A stretch of 40,410 bases of DNA, taken from JAVJUV01 sp047314965 (GTDB taxonomy: Bacteria; Pseudomonadota; Alphaproteobacteria; Rhodobacterales; Rhodobacteraceae). The stretch covers positions 1 through 40,410 of the forward strand of contig NZ_JBLBVK010000032.1 in assembly GCF_047314965.1 (NCBI RefSeq), in the 5' to 3' direction. The notes under the pieces are model-generated. The model saw only the letters and a list, made by a program, of their open reading frames with translations. It was not told where the DNA came from and searched no databases. Made by a program: the position numbers and the translations under genes. Shown here piece after piece: positions 1-8,037 of the stretch. The first letter of the stretch is position 1. Each line of letters begins with the position of its first letter.

Positions 1-1
1 A

Positions 2-136
2 GCTCAGATCGTCATCAATCACTGGCTCAGGCAGTACAATCACACCCGGCCGCATCAGGCACTCAACATGCGCCCGCCCGTTCCTGAAACCCTATTAGAG
101 AAACCCCTGATCAGTGGCCCATACACAGGGGGCTAG
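2..136 (+). mobile_element. 3' end of an IS3-type transposase (integrase core), cut by window start
   Basis: The first 44 codons form an open frame ending in TAG at 134-136. The peptide begins AQIVINHWLRQYNHTRPHQ and continues with ALNMRPPVPETL. The W-x5-YN-x-RPHQAL signature is the C-terminal end of the DDE integrase core of IS3-family OrfB transposases. Only the tail is present, because the gene starts before the window. The element probably ends a few bases after the stop: the strand reads GGGGGCTAGACA up to 139, and IS3 elements end in CA. The terminal repeat cannot be confirmed without the other end. Confidence 0.72.
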
Positions 137-213
137 ACAGAACCGTGGCTCGACAATGCCGACTATTGTTCCTGTCTCGTTCTGGTATTCGAGGCCCTTT
201 GCAGCAAGAGTTT

Positions 214-555
214 TCAACCCCGTGCGCAGGAAACGCAAACTGGCACTGTTGGGTCCAATTCAAGTCGGGCAAAGGCTATCTCGTCCCCACAGTCCTGACA
301 GAAGCCGAATTCATCTTCCTCAATCCGCTGAAGTGCGCCGTCGATGCGACGACGTCGTGCATTTCTTCGTCGTTGTGTTGCTTCGGCCATGGCCTGGCGT
401 TGGAGCGCGTCCATCCTGCTGAGACGCCCGACCGACTGCTGGTCAAGAATGACCGTACCACGATCCTCCGCACTTTGTGCATCCTCCCGCAAAAGTTCGG
501 CTCGTTCCCTCAGGAGCCTATCGCGAAAGACTTCGATCTGGGCGACGTTCAGCAT
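214..555 (-). CDS. DksA/TraR family C4-type zinc-finger protein
   Basis: A 113-residue protein with a helical, charged N-terminal half (about residues 5-75, arginine and glutamate rich, probably coiled coil). Its C-terminal zinc knuckle is CQDCGDEI followed by CVSCARG, with four cysteines in a C-x2-C-x17-C-x2-C layout. This is the architecture of short DksA/TraR proteins, which bind the RNA polymerase secondary channel and alter promoter output, often with ppGpp. It is shorter than E. coli DksA (about 150 residues), so it may be a DksA-like paralogue rather than the housekeeping copy. The gene diverges from cysE across an 83-bp gap and lies directly beside the IS3 remnant. Family assignment is firm; the precise regulatory role is inferred. 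Confidence 0.85.
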   Translation of the reverse strand: MLNVAQIEVFRDRLLRERAELLREDAQSAEDRGTVILDQQSVGRLSRMDALQRQAMAEATQRRRNARRRRIDGALQRIEEDEFGFCQDCGDEIAFARLELDPTVPVCVSCARG

Positions 556-638
556 CGATTATCCCGGCTTTCAGCCTTTTTCATTGGTTGTGCGCGCCTA
601 TCTGTTGTAGAACGCCCCGGCATCGGAAGGAATACGCC

Positions 639-1454
639 ATGGCCGAACATCAGCGAAAACCCCGACCTCTTGATCCTGTCTGGGACAGGATTCAGGAGGA
701 TGCGAAGGCGGCGATTGCGTCCGAGCCACTTATGGGCGGAATGATCCACACGACTGTTCTGCACCACAATTCGCTGGAAAGCGCGCTATCGTACCGGATC
801 GCAATGAAACTGGCTTCGGATGAGATGCCTTCGCAAATCGTTCGGGAACTGGCAGATGCCGCCTATACCGCCGATCCATCCCTTGGGGATGCCGCGCGTG
901 CCGACCTAGTTGCAGTTTACGAACGAGACCCGGCATGCCACTCGCTGCTGCAGCCGTTACTGTTCTTCAAGGGTTTCCAGGCGATCCAGGCCTACCGGAT
1001 TGGTCACTGGCTGTGGCGCAATGATCGGAAGGATCTGGCTTATTTTTTCCAGGCTCGCGTCAGCGAAGTGTTCGGTATCGACATCCATCCGAATGCACGT
1101 ATCGGAAAAGGTCTTATGATTGACCACGCCCATTCCATCGTGATCGGCGAGACAGCCGTTGTTGGTGACAATGTGTCCATGCTGCACTCGGTGACGCTTG
1201 GTGGAACCGGCAAGGAAGATGACGATCGCCATCCGAAGATCGGCGACGGAGTTCTGATTGGTGCTGGAGCCAAGGTTCTGGGAAACATCCGCATCGGCAA
1301 TTGCAGTCGCATTGCGGCGGGATCTGTGGTGCTGCAGGAAGTCCCGCCATGCAAGACGGTGGCCGGAGTTCCGGCGCGCATCGTTGGCGAGGCTGGCTGC
1401 GATCAACCGGCGCTGACAATGGATCAAATCCTGAATAGCAGTCCAGGCGATTAG
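639..1454 (+). CDS. cysE: Serine O-acetyltransferase
   Basis: A 271-residue enzyme that transfers acetyl from acetyl-CoA to L-serine, giving O-acetylserine, the carbon skeleton for cysteine. The N-terminal half is the helical CysE domain (VWDRIQEDAKAA onward). The C-terminal half (about residues 145-250) is a left-handed beta helix of hexapeptide repeats, with DIHPNARIGKG, a DHAHSIVIGETAVVGDN stretch carrying the catalytic His, and VTLGGTGK. The open frame extends upstream to 477, but ATG at 639 is chosen: it is preceded by GGAAGGA and gives the usual family start (MAEHQRK...). The extension would overlap the divergent DksA-like gene. It precedes cysK, which uses its product. In the family the enzyme is feedback-inhibited by cysteine and binds CysK through its C-terminal tail. 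Confidence 0.95.
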   Translation: MAEHQRKPRPLDPVWDRIQEDAKAAIASEPLMGGMIHTTVLHHNSLESALSYRIAMKLASDEMPSQIVRELADAAYTADPSLGDAARADLVAVYERDPACHSLLQPLLFFKGFQAIQAYRIGHWLWRNDRKDLAYFFQARVSEVFGIDIHPNARIGKGLMIDHAHSIVIGETAVVGDNVSMLHSVTLGGTGKEDDDRHPKIGDGVLIGAGAKVLGNIRIGNCSRIAAGSVVLQEVPPCKTVAGVPARIVGEAGCDQPALTMDQILNSSPGD

Positions 1455-1594
1455 GTTCCGGCAGAAACCATTTTCGCTTGAGTTGTTCGCGGGCGGATTT
1501 CGTCCTGAATTGCAGTGCTGTAATGGATTCCGGTGCGTAGAACTTTCACATCTGCTATGGTGGGGGTGAAAATAAGAACGGGGGGACTAGGAAC

Positions 1595-2662
1595 ATGGCG
1601 ATACGACAAACCGATGGTCGCGGAACACTCTACGACAGTATTCTTGATACCGTCGGCAATACGCCGGTCATCCGCATTAACAACATCGCGCCAAAGAATG
1701 TGAAGGTCTACGTCAAGTTCGAGGCTTTCAATCCCGCTGGATCGGTCAAGGACAGGCTTGCCCTAAATATCATCGAGGCAGCGGAACGTGACGGTCGACT
1801 TAAGCCCGGGCAAACGGTAGTCGAGGCCACAAGTGGAAATACCGGCATCGGACTTGCGATGGTCTGCGCCGCAAAGGGATATCCGCTTGTGGTGACTATG
1901 GCCGACAGCTTTTCGATCGAGCGCCGCCGACTGATGAGATTTTTGGGAGCAAAGGTCGTTCTGACGCCTCGTGCCCAGAAGGGCTTTGGCATGTACCAGA
2001 AGGCCAAGGAACTTGCGGAAAAGAACGGTTGGTTCCTGGCAAGCCAGTTCGAAACGCCTGACAACGCAGACATTCACGAAAACACGACGGCCCGCGAAAT
2101 CATCGGAGACTTCGACGGCGAGCGCCTGGATTGTGTCGTCACGGGATATGGTACGGGCGGCACAGTCACCGGAATTGGCCGAGTGCTGCGCAAGGAGCGC
2201 CCCGATACGAAGATAATCCTGTCGGAGCCGGAGAATGCTCAGATTGTAGGCTCCGGATACGTCAACGCTCGGAACGAGGCGCATCAACCCACCGAAAGCC
2301 ACCCGAACTTTCAGCCACATCCGATTCAGGGTTGGACACCGGATTTCATTCCGTGGGTGTTGCAGGAGGCACTGGACAATTCACTCTATGATGAACTGAT
2401 CCCGGTACCTGGCACGGATGGAATTCATTGGGCCCAGCAACTGGCCGCCAGGGAAGGTATCTTCACCGGCGTGTCGGGGGGCTCCACCTTTGCTGTGACG
2501 ATGGGACTGGCTGAAGTGGCCCCGGAGGGCAGCGTCTTTCTATGCATGTTGCCCGATACCGGTGAGCGATACCTCTCTACACCACTGTTCGAGAAGATTG
2601 CCGAAGACATGACCGAGGAAGAGGTGGCTCTATCTCTGTCGACACCAGGTTTTCAACTCTAG
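1595..2662 (+). CDS. cysK: Cysteine synthase (O-acetylserine sulfhydrylase, PLP enzyme)
   Basis: A 355-residue fold-type II pyridoxal-phosphate enzyme that makes cysteine from O-acetylserine and sulfide in the cytoplasm. The PLP lysine is K52 in NPAGSVKDR. The substrate loop TSGNTG is at 79-84, the phosphate-binding GTGGT at 186-190, and GVSGGS near 287. The protein is somewhat longer than the roughly 310-residue enteric CysK, with an acidic C-terminal tail (EDMTEEEVAL). The ATG at 1595 follows a purine-rich GGGGGACTAGG ribosome site. It lies 140 bp after cysE in the same direction, so the two are functionally paired although the gap leaves room for a separate promoter. A cystathionine beta-synthase-like role is less likely, as no CBS or heme domain is present. 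Confidence 0.95.
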   Translation: MAIRQTDGRGTLYDSILDTVGNTPVIRINNIAPKNVKVYVKFEAFNPAGSVKDRLALNIIEAAERDGRLKPGQTVVEATSGNTGIGLAMVCAAKGYPLVVTMADSFSIERRRLMRFLGAKVVLTPRAQKGFGMYQKAKELAEKNGWFLASQFETPDNADIHENTTAREIIGDFDGERLDCVVTGYGTGGTVTGIGRVLRKERPDTKIILSEPENAQIVGSGYVNARNEAHQPTESHPNFQPHPIQGWTPDFIPWVLQEALDNSLYDELIPVPGTDGIHWAQQLAAREGIFTGVSGGSTFAVTMGLAEVAPEGSVFLCMLPDTGERYLSTPLFEKIAEDMTEEEVALSLSTPGFQL

Positions 2663-2710
2663 GCGCTGGCGAGGTTTCGACCGAGCAGCACATTCGGTTT
2701 CGTCGTGGGG

Positions 2711-3058
2711 TCAGGCTTCGCGCGATGCGATCAGTTGGTCATATGCCTCCAGTGCCTTGACGCCGTACATATAGGCCGGCCCTCCACCCATCAGAATGGC
2801 AACCGCGACCGTATCTGCAATGTCGTCCCGACTGGCTCCGGCTTTGGCAGCCGCCTGGACGTGAAACCCGATACAGTCGACACATTGTTTGGAGATTCCG
2901 ATTCCGAGCGCGACCAGTTCTTTCTCGCGCACGGTCATGGCGCCGTCCTTCATGGCAGCACGGTGCATGGCGGTGAAGCCGTGTCCTGCGTCTGGTCTCA
3001 CGCTTCGAAATGCGTTCAGGTTCGCGCTGGTTTCGTCGAGCTGGTGTTTCCAATCCAT
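2711..3058 (-). CDS. Carboxymuconolactone decarboxylase (AhpD-like) family protein
   Basis: A 115-residue all-helical protein of the CMD/AhpD family. The redox or active-site signature KQCVDCIGFH (C-x2-C-x3-H) is visible, followed by the conserved helix with ADTVAVAILMGGGPAYMYG. AhpD-type members act as thiol-disulfide peroxidase partners; others decarboxylate gamma-carboxymuconolactone. The CxxC favours a redox role, but the substrate cannot be read from sequence. Start ATG at 3058 (MDWKHQLDE) is preferred to an in-frame ATG at 3124 because MDWK is the usual start in this group. It is the last gene in the pdh direction, 86 bp after the MliC-like lipoprotein, and convergent with cysK. Confidence 0.85.
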   Translation of the reverse strand: MDWKHQLDETSANLNAFRSVRPDAGHGFTAMHRAAMKDGAMTVREKELVALGIGISKQCVDCIGFHVQAAAKAGASRDDIADTVAVAILMGGGPAYMYGVKALEAYDQLIASREA

Positions 3059-3144
3059 CCGCCAAGTCCCTTGTCCACATCCAAGAAACGCCTTCGCCCA
3101 ATCCGGGAAAGGCGTCCTTGTCATGGATCAAGAAACGATCGGAC

Positions 3145-3432
3145 TCAGCCGCGCATCTGGTCGCAAAGGTAGGTCTTTTGACCATCGTTGAGCCGAGCAT
3201 CCCTCATGCCTACTGCCCAACTGTAGCCCGGCTTGGCATAGAAGTTCGGTCTGTCCGGATCGGGGCGAGGCAGAAGCTCGACCCGACCATCCGGGAAGAA
3301 CAGCGTCGCTCCGGTCTCGTCGTATATCACCGTCATGTCGGGGCCATTCGGGCAGGTGAAGGTGGCCTCCGAGCGTTGGCTCGAGCAGGCGGAAAGCGCC
3401 CCGAGAACGATAATCAGCCAAGTCTTTTTCAT
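3145..3432 (-). CDS. Small lipoprotein, MliC (lysozyme inhibitor)-like
   Basis: A 95-residue precursor with a lipoprotein signal peptide: MKK, a hydrophobic run, then lipobox LSAC with the lipidated Cys at residue 16. The mature part is a compact beta-rich domain with two further cysteines (FTC near 27 and YLC near 91), YDETGATLFFPDGRVELL, and a YSWAV strand. This resembles the MliC/PliC fold, whose members sit in the outer membrane and block C-type lysozyme. The ATG overlaps the pdhC stop as ATGA (3429-3432), so translation is probably coupled to pdhC, an odd pairing of metabolism and envelope. The MliC assignment rests on pattern only. The lipoprotein call itself is strong. Confidence 0.75.
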   Translation of the reverse strand: MKKTWLIIVLGALSACSSQRSEATFTCPNGPDMTVIYDETGATLFFPDGRVELLPRPDPDRPNFYAKPGYSWAVGMRDARLNDGQKTYLCDQMRG

Positions 3433-4730
3433 GCGAGCATCGCAACTGGATTTTCAAGGTTTTCCTTGATTGCTGTCAGCAGTGCGGCACCGAGGGCTCC
3501 GTCAATCACCCGGTGATCGACCGACAGCGTCACGCTCATGACAGTTGCCACAGCCAATTCGCCAGCTTCGTTCACCACCGGTTTCTTGACACCTGCGCCG
3601 ACCGCAAGGATGGCGCCATGCGGGGGGTTGATGACCGCGTCGAAATTATCGATGCCGAACATGCCGAGGTTTGAGATAGCAAAGCTTCCGCCTTGGTACT
3701 CCTCGGGCGAGAGTTTCCGATCGCGGGCGCGGGTGGCAAGGTCCTTCATCTGTGCGGAGAGCGTAGAGAGCGACTTCTGCTCAGCATCGCGCAGCACTGG
3801 AGTGAAGAGGCCACCTTCGATCGCGACGGCAACGGCTACGTCAGAAGGCTTCAGCTTCAGTATCCTATCACCCGCCCAGACGGCGTTTGCATCGGGCACT
3901 TGCTGAAGAGCAAGAGCGCAGGCTTTGATGATGAAGTCATTGACCGACAGTTTCACACCACGCGATTCAAGCTGTTTGTTCAGCTGGCTCCGGAACTTGA
4001 GCAGGGCATCCAGCTGAATATCGCGACGGAGATAAAAATGCGGAATCGTTTGTTTGGCCTCGCCGAGGCGCGCAGCAATGGTCTTGCGCATTCCGTCGAG
4101 CTTGATTTCTTCATACTCGCGACCGGTATACATCCGGGCGACCATGTCGGCCGAGGGGCCGCTTGATGCTGTGGTTGCAGATGCGGCCGACGAAGCGGTT
4201 GCCGGCGCTGCTGTCGGAGCTGCCCCGGGTTTCGCTGCTTCCACGTCTGCCTTCACGATCCGTCCTTTCGGGCCGGAACCCTTGACCTGGGAAAGGTCTA
4301 GTCCCTTCTCCTTTGCGATCCGGCGCGCCAGCGGTGAGGCAAAAACTCTGGAACCGTCGGCGGTGGCTGGCGCTGCCGGAGCAGGGGCCGCCTGCGCAGC
4401 TACGGGAGCGGGAGACGCTTCGGCCTTGGGCGCCTCGGAAGACGCTGCTTTCGGCGCCGGTGCGGCTCCGATGTCGTCCGCGCTCTCACCGTCCTGCAGC
4501 AAGACCGCAATCGGAGTGTTGACCTTTACGCCCTCGCTGCCTTCGGCGACGATGATCTTGCCAACGATACCTTCGTCGACCGCCTCGAACTCCATCGTAG
4601 CCTTGTCGGTTTCAATTTCCGCAAGTAGGTCGCCTGCAGAGACGGTATCGCCTTCCTTGACCAGCCATTTGGCAAGGGTGCCTTCCTCCATCGTTGGCGA
4701 GAGGGCGGGCATCAGGATTTCTGTGGGCAT
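3429..4730 (-). CDS. pdhC: Pyruvate dehydrogenase E2, dihydrolipoyl acetyltransferase
   Basis: A 433-residue core subunit of the pyruvate dehydrogenase complex. Its swinging lipoyl arm accepts acetyl from E1 and passes it to CoA. In order: one lipoyl domain (residues 1-80, lipoylated K43 in ETDKATMEF); an Ala/Pro/Glu-rich linker; the E3/E1-binding domain (about 128-164, FASPLARRIAKEKG); a second Ala-rich linker; and the catalytic domain with the active-site motif VDHRVIDG (His406) near the C-terminus. Length matches alphaproteobacterial single-lipoyl E2. It starts 6 bp after the 85-residue gene and ends in an ATGA overlap with the lipoprotein. No lpdA (E3) gene follows, so E3 must be encoded elsewhere. 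Confidence 0.96.
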   Translation of the reverse strand: MPTEILMPALSPTMEEGTLAKWLVKEGDTVSAGDLLAEIETDKATMEFEAVDEGIVGKIIVAEGSEGVKVNTPIAVLLQDGESADDIGAAPAPKAASSEAPKAEASPAPVAAQAAPAPAAPATADGSRVFASPLARRIAKEKGLDLSQVKGSGPKGRIVKADVEAAKPGAAPTAAPATASSAASATTASSGPSADMVARMYTGREYEEIKLDGMRKTIAARLGEAKQTIPHFYLRRDIQLDALLKFRSQLNKQLESRGVKLSVNDFIIKACALALQQVPDANAVWAGDRILKLKPSDVAVAVAIEGGLFTPVLRDAEQKSLSTLSAQMKDLATRARDRKLSPEEYQGGSFAISNLGMFGIDNFDAVINPPHGAILAVGAGVKKPVVNEAGELAVATVMSVTLSVDHRVIDGALGAALLTAIKENLENPVAMLA

Positions 4731-4736
4731 CTCGTC

Positions 4737-4994
4737 TTACTCCTCCACGAGCGACAGCCGGTCGAAGGGAGCACCTACGGACCTGTCGCCATCGGACATT
4801 TTCTTGAGCGTTTTCATAATCTTTTCGCGATGAGCCGCGATAAACTGATAAGCGTCGCTGTGTGGCGGCGTGCCCGGTCGGCGTAACCAGTCCACTACCA
4901 GCGTCTCGGGAACGAGACCGCGGATCACGCGGTCTCCATCCTCGAAGCTGACGCGGTAGCCGCGCGTTTCCGGGTCTATGCCGTGCACGTTCAT
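4737..4994 (-). CDS. Uncharacterised 85-residue protein between pdhB and pdhC
   Basis: A short soluble protein (MNVHGIDPETRGYRVSFEDG...) with a beta-rich N-terminal half, a conserved-looking RGLVPETLVVDWL stretch, and a helical, basic middle (AAHREKIMKTLKKM). It has no signal peptide, membrane segment or cysteine motif. I do not recognise a family; the size and the strand-then-helix pattern resemble small domain-of-unknown-function proteins. The open frame runs upstream into pdhB, but ATG 4994 gives a clean 5-bp gap after the pdhB stop, and only 6 bp separate its stop from pdhC. The tight spacing inside the E1-E2 operon suggests a role linked to the complex (assembly, lipoylation or regulation), which is inference only. 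Confidence 0.75.
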   Translation of the reverse strand: MNVHGIDPETRGYRVSFEDGDRVIRGLVPETLVVDWLRRPGTPPHSDAYQFIAAHREKIMKTLKKMSDGDRSVGAPFDRLSLVEE

Positions 4995-4999
4995 GCCGC

Positions 5000-6367
5000 T
5001 CACCGGTACGTCACCGCCTTGACTGCGTCGATGACCTCTTTGGTGCTGGTCAGAGCCAGCTTTTCGAGGTTCGCCGCGTAGGGCATCGGAACGTCTTTGC
5101 CGGTGCACTTCAAAACCGGTGCATCCAGGTAGTCGAAAGCTTCACGCATGATCTCCGAGCCGATGTGGTCGGACATTGAACAAACCGGCCAGCCTTCCTC
5201 GACGGTAACACAGCGGTTGGTCTTCTTCACGCTTTCAATAACCGTCGCCATGTCCAGCGGGCGCAGGGTGCGAAGATCGATCACTTCGGCTGCGATGCCT
5301 TCTTTTGCAAGCTCGTCAGCGGCTTCCAGGGCGTAGTTCATCCCGACACCCCAGCTGACAATGGTCACGTCGTCGCCTTGGCGCCAGATACGGGCCTTGC
5401 CAAATGGGATCGTGAAGTCGTCCAGCTTAGGGACGTCAAACGACCGGCCGTACATGATTTCGTTCTCAAGGAAGACAACAGGGTTGGGATCGCGGATCGC
5501 TGATTTCAAAAGTCCCTTTGCGTCAGCAGCCGAATAGGGCTGGACGACCTTCAGGCCCGGGACACTGGCGTACCAGGCTGCATAGTCTTGGGAGTGTTGG
5601 GCACCTACGCGCGCTGCGGCGCCATTCGGGCCGCGGAATACGATGGGACTGCCCATTTGGCCGCCGGACATATAGAGTGTCTTTCCCGCCGAGTTGATGA
5701 TCTGGTCGATCGCCTGCATGGCAAAGTTCCAGGTCATGAATTCCACGATGGGCCTCAGACCACCCCAAGATGCGCCAACGCCGATACCGGCAAACCCGTG
5801 TTCGGTGATCGGAGTGTCGACGACGCGTTTGGGGCCGAACTCGTCCAGAAGGCCTTGGGAGATCTTGTAAGCGCCTTGGTACTCTGCGACTTCCTCGCCC
5901 ATCAGGAACACCGTCTCGTCACGGCGCATCTCTTCAGCCATGGCGTCGCGAAGTGCTTCTCGGACAGTTGTCGAGACCATCTCGGTTCCTTCGGGATAGT
6001 CCGGTTCCAAGGCACGGCTAATAACGGCCTGGGCCGGTGCTGATACAGGAGCATCGGCCGGTGCGGACGCAACCGCTGCCGTCTCTGCGGGAGCGGAGGC
6101 CGGCGTTATATCGTCAGCACTTTCGCCTTCCTCGACCAATACAGCGATCGGCGTGTTCACTTTAACACCTTCAGTGCCTTCAGCGATCAGGATCTTCCCG
6201 ACGATGCCTTCGTCGACGGCTTCGAACTCCATCGTCGCCTTGTCGGTTTCGATTTCTGCCATGATGTCGCCAGCGGAGACGGTGTCGCCTTCTTTGACCA
6301 ACCATTTGGCCAGCGTGCCTTCTTCCATCGTCGGGGACAGCGCGGGCATGAGAATTTCAGTAGCCAT
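5000..6367 (-). CDS. pdhB: Pyruvate dehydrogenase E1 beta with N-terminal lipoyl domain
   Basis: A 455-residue E1-beta subunit which, with PdhA, decarboxylates pyruvate using thiamine diphosphate and acetylates lipoyl groups. Residues 1-80 are a full lipoyl domain (lipoyl K43 in ETDKATMEF), then an Ala/Pro/Glu-rich linker to about 135, then the transketolase-like pyrimidine-binding domain (VREALRDAMAEEMRRDE, GEEVAEYQGAYK, TEHGFAGIGVGA) and the C-terminal transketolase domain. A lipoyl domain on E1 beta is known from alphaproteobacteria. ATG 6367 is chosen because GGGGAGGAAG lies just upstream and MATEILMPAL matches the family start; a frame extension to 6412 would enter pdhA. It lies 16 bp after pdhA and 5 bp before the unknown small gene. 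Confidence 0.96.
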   Translation of the reverse strand: MATEILMPALSPTMEEGTLAKWLVKEGDTVSAGDIMAEIETDKATMEFEAVDEGIVGKILIAEGTEGVKVNTPIAVLVEEGESADDITPASAPAETAAVASAPADAPVSAPAQAVISRALEPDYPEGTEMVSTTVREALRDAMAEEMRRDETVFLMGEEVAEYQGAYKISQGLLDEFGPKRVVDTPITEHGFAGIGVGASWGGLRPIVEFMTWNFAMQAIDQIINSAGKTLYMSGGQMGSPIVFRGPNGAAARVGAQHSQDYAAWYASVPGLKVVQPYSAADAKGLLKSAIRDPNPVVFLENEIMYGRSFDVPKLDDFTIPFGKARIWRQGDDVTIVSWGVGMNYALEAADELAKEGIAAEVIDLRTLRPLDMATVIESVKKTNRCVTVEEGWPVCSMSDHIGSEIMREAFDYLDAPVLKCTGKDVPMPYAANLEKLALTSTKEVIDAVKAVTYR

Positions 6368-6383
6368 AGTCGTCTTCCTCCCC

Positions 6384-7394
6384 TCAGGCGTTTTGCGGCG
6401 CTGCGCCGTCAACGTAGATATCGGTCCAGAGTTCGCTCAGTGCGGGTTCCGGGCTCTCCTTCGAGAACTCCGCCGCTTCGTTCACGATATCCTTGATTTC
6501 CTTATCGATCGCCTTGAGTTCGTCCTCGGTGGCATCACCATCCAGAAGGCGCTTGCGGACCTGCTCGATTGCATCACGCTCCTCGCGCATCTTCTGAACT
6601 TCGTCGCGGGTACGGTACTTGGCGGGATCCGACATCGAGTGACCGCGATACCGGTATGTCATCACTTCCAGAATGTAGGGTCCCTTGCCAGCGCGGCAGT
6701 GCTCGACGGCTTTCTCGCCAGCGGCCTTCACGGCCAACACGTCCATGCCGTCAACTTCTTCTCCGGGAATACCGTAAGCCGCCCCGCGCTGCCAGAGAGA
6801 TGGTGACTTGGTCGCGCGCTTGACGCTGGTGCCCATGGCGTACTGGTTGTTCTCGATCACGAAGATCACCGGCAGCATCCAGAGTTCCGCCATGTTGTAG
6901 GTCTCGTACACCTGGCCCTGGTTGGCGGCGCCGTCTCCGAAATACGTGAAGGTCACTCGGTCATTGCCCATGTACTTGTCTGCGAAGGCAAGCCCGGCGC
7001 CGAGCGGGACGTTCGCTCCGACGATGCCGTGACCTCCGTAGAACCTCTTCTCAGTCGAGAACATATGCATTGAGCCGCCCTTGCCGGCGCTGAAGCCACC
7101 ATCACGTCCGGTCAGTTCGGCCATGATACCCTTTGGATCCATGCCACACGCAAGCATATGGCCATGATCCCGGTAAGTGGTGATGCGCCGGTCGCCTTCT
7201 TCGGCGGCTGCTTCAAGCCCAACGACGACGGCCTCTTGTCCGATGTAGAGGTGGCAGAAGCCGCCAATCAAACCCATTCCATACAGTTGGCCCGCCTTTT
7301 CCTCGAATCGCCGGATCAACAGCATTTCTCGGTAGTATTTCAGGAGCTCCTCTTTCGAGGCATTGGATTTCCGGGTCGCCCGTTTTGCGGCCAT
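6384..7394 (-). CDS. pdhA: Pyruvate dehydrogenase E1 alpha
   Basis: A 336-residue thiamine-diphosphate-dependent E1-alpha. The cofactor motif is GDGAANQG (GDG at about 153-155) with the closing ENNQYAMGT about 27 residues later. The active-site loop RYRGHSMSDPAKYRT is intact and contains the serines phosphorylated in eukaryotic homologues. Two ATGs are possible, at 7403 and 7394. AAGGGAGG abuts the first with no spacer, so the second (MAAKRATRK), with a 9-nt spacer, is chosen. First gene of the pdh operon, 151 bp downstream of ftsB in the same direction. Confidence 0.96.
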   Translation of the reverse strand: MAAKRATRKSNASKEELLKYYREMLLIRRFEEKAGQLYGMGLIGGFCHLYIGQEAVVVGLEAAAEEGDRRITTYRDHGHMLACGMDPKGIMAELTGRDGGFSAGKGGSMHMFSTEKRFYGGHGIVGANVPLGAGLAFADKYMGNDRVTFTYFGDGAANQGQVYETYNMAELWMLPVIFVIENNQYAMGTSVKRATKSPSLWQRGAAYGIPGEEVDGMDVLAVKAAGEKAVEHCRAGKGPYILEVMTYRYRGHSMSDPAKYRTRDEVQKMREERDAIEQVRKRLLDGDATEDELKAIDKEIKDIVNEAAEFSKESPEPALSELWTDIYVDGAAPQNA

Positions 7395-7545
7395 CGGCGG
7401 CATCCTCCCTTGTGTCGGTCAAAATTAGTTCAGCGTTAAACTATCTATTACAGCATGACGCTGAGGAACGCACGCAGAAAGACGTGAAGGGCCGGAAAAG
7501 CAGCTATGCCGTGTCTGCAAGGCTGTGCGCTGAAGCAATGCGAAG

Positions 7546-7848
7546 TTAATTCAGGACGATTTCGTCCGACCGGATCAGACCGAGGACGTCACGCGCCTGG
7601 CTGTCGAGCAGATCAAGATCCAGGTAGGTGTCACTCAATCTTTTGGTCTTGTTCTCAAGCCCTACGACCTCTGCTGCAAGGCGGTCGCGTTCAATTGTCA
7701 GTGTCGTGGCCTCAGCTTCGATTTGGACCCTTCGGAACAATCCGAAGTCTCCCTGAACGCTAGCGAACATGAAATATACGCCAAGCGAAAACATTAGCGA
7801 AAAGTAGGCTACTACGCCCAATCCAGGTCTCTTGAGTGTGCTCGTCAT
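7546..7848 (-). CDS. ftsB: FtsB/DivIC-type septum formation initiator
   Basis: A 100-residue bitopic membrane protein. A short cytoplasmic N-terminus (MTSTLKRPG) is followed by a single membrane segment (about residues 11-30), then a heptad-like coiled coil (about 35-75, with VQIEAEATTLTIERDRLAAEVVGLE split by charged positions) and a C-terminal DLLDSQARDVLGL segment. That order is typical of FtsB/DivIC, which bridges FtsL and FtsQ at the division septum in the periplasm. The position immediately upstream of pdhA is the conserved alphaproteobacterial arrangement, although here eno is about 12 kb away instead of adjacent. Confidence 0.85.
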   Translation of the reverse strand: MTSTLKRPGLGVVAYFSLMFSLGVYFMFASVQGDFGLFRRVQIEAEATTLTIERDRLAAEVVGLENKTKRLSDTYLDLDLLDSQARDVLGLIRSDEIVLN

Positions 7849-7981
7849 ACTGCCTCTTCAGCTCTCTTTGGAGCTTTTGAAGACACTTGCATGTTCGGAG
7901 GATGTTTTGAAAGCAGAAAATTGCATTTTGGCGAAGCTCTGCCGGTCAGCGTTGGAGAAAGAAACGTCGCTGGTAATGGTT

Positions 7982-8005
7982 GCCGGAGGAGATGGCCCCT
8001 CCGGC
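7982..8005. terminator. Hairpin between fba and ftsB, weak terminator candidate
   Basis: GCCGGAGG and CCTCCGGC form a perfect 8-bp GC-rich stem with an 8-nt loop. It lies just downstream of the aldolase stop on the minus strand. No T-run follows on either strand, so it may be a Rho-dependent or mRNA-stabilising structure instead of an intrinsic terminator. Confidence 0.35.
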
Positions 8006-8037
8006 ATTCTGCTCGACCCTGGGCGAGCGAAGTATGA

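Noticed and set aside
477..638. 54-codon N-terminal extension of cysE
   Set aside because: It overlaps the divergent DksA-like gene, is not conserved in the family, and ATG 639 has a good ribosome site.
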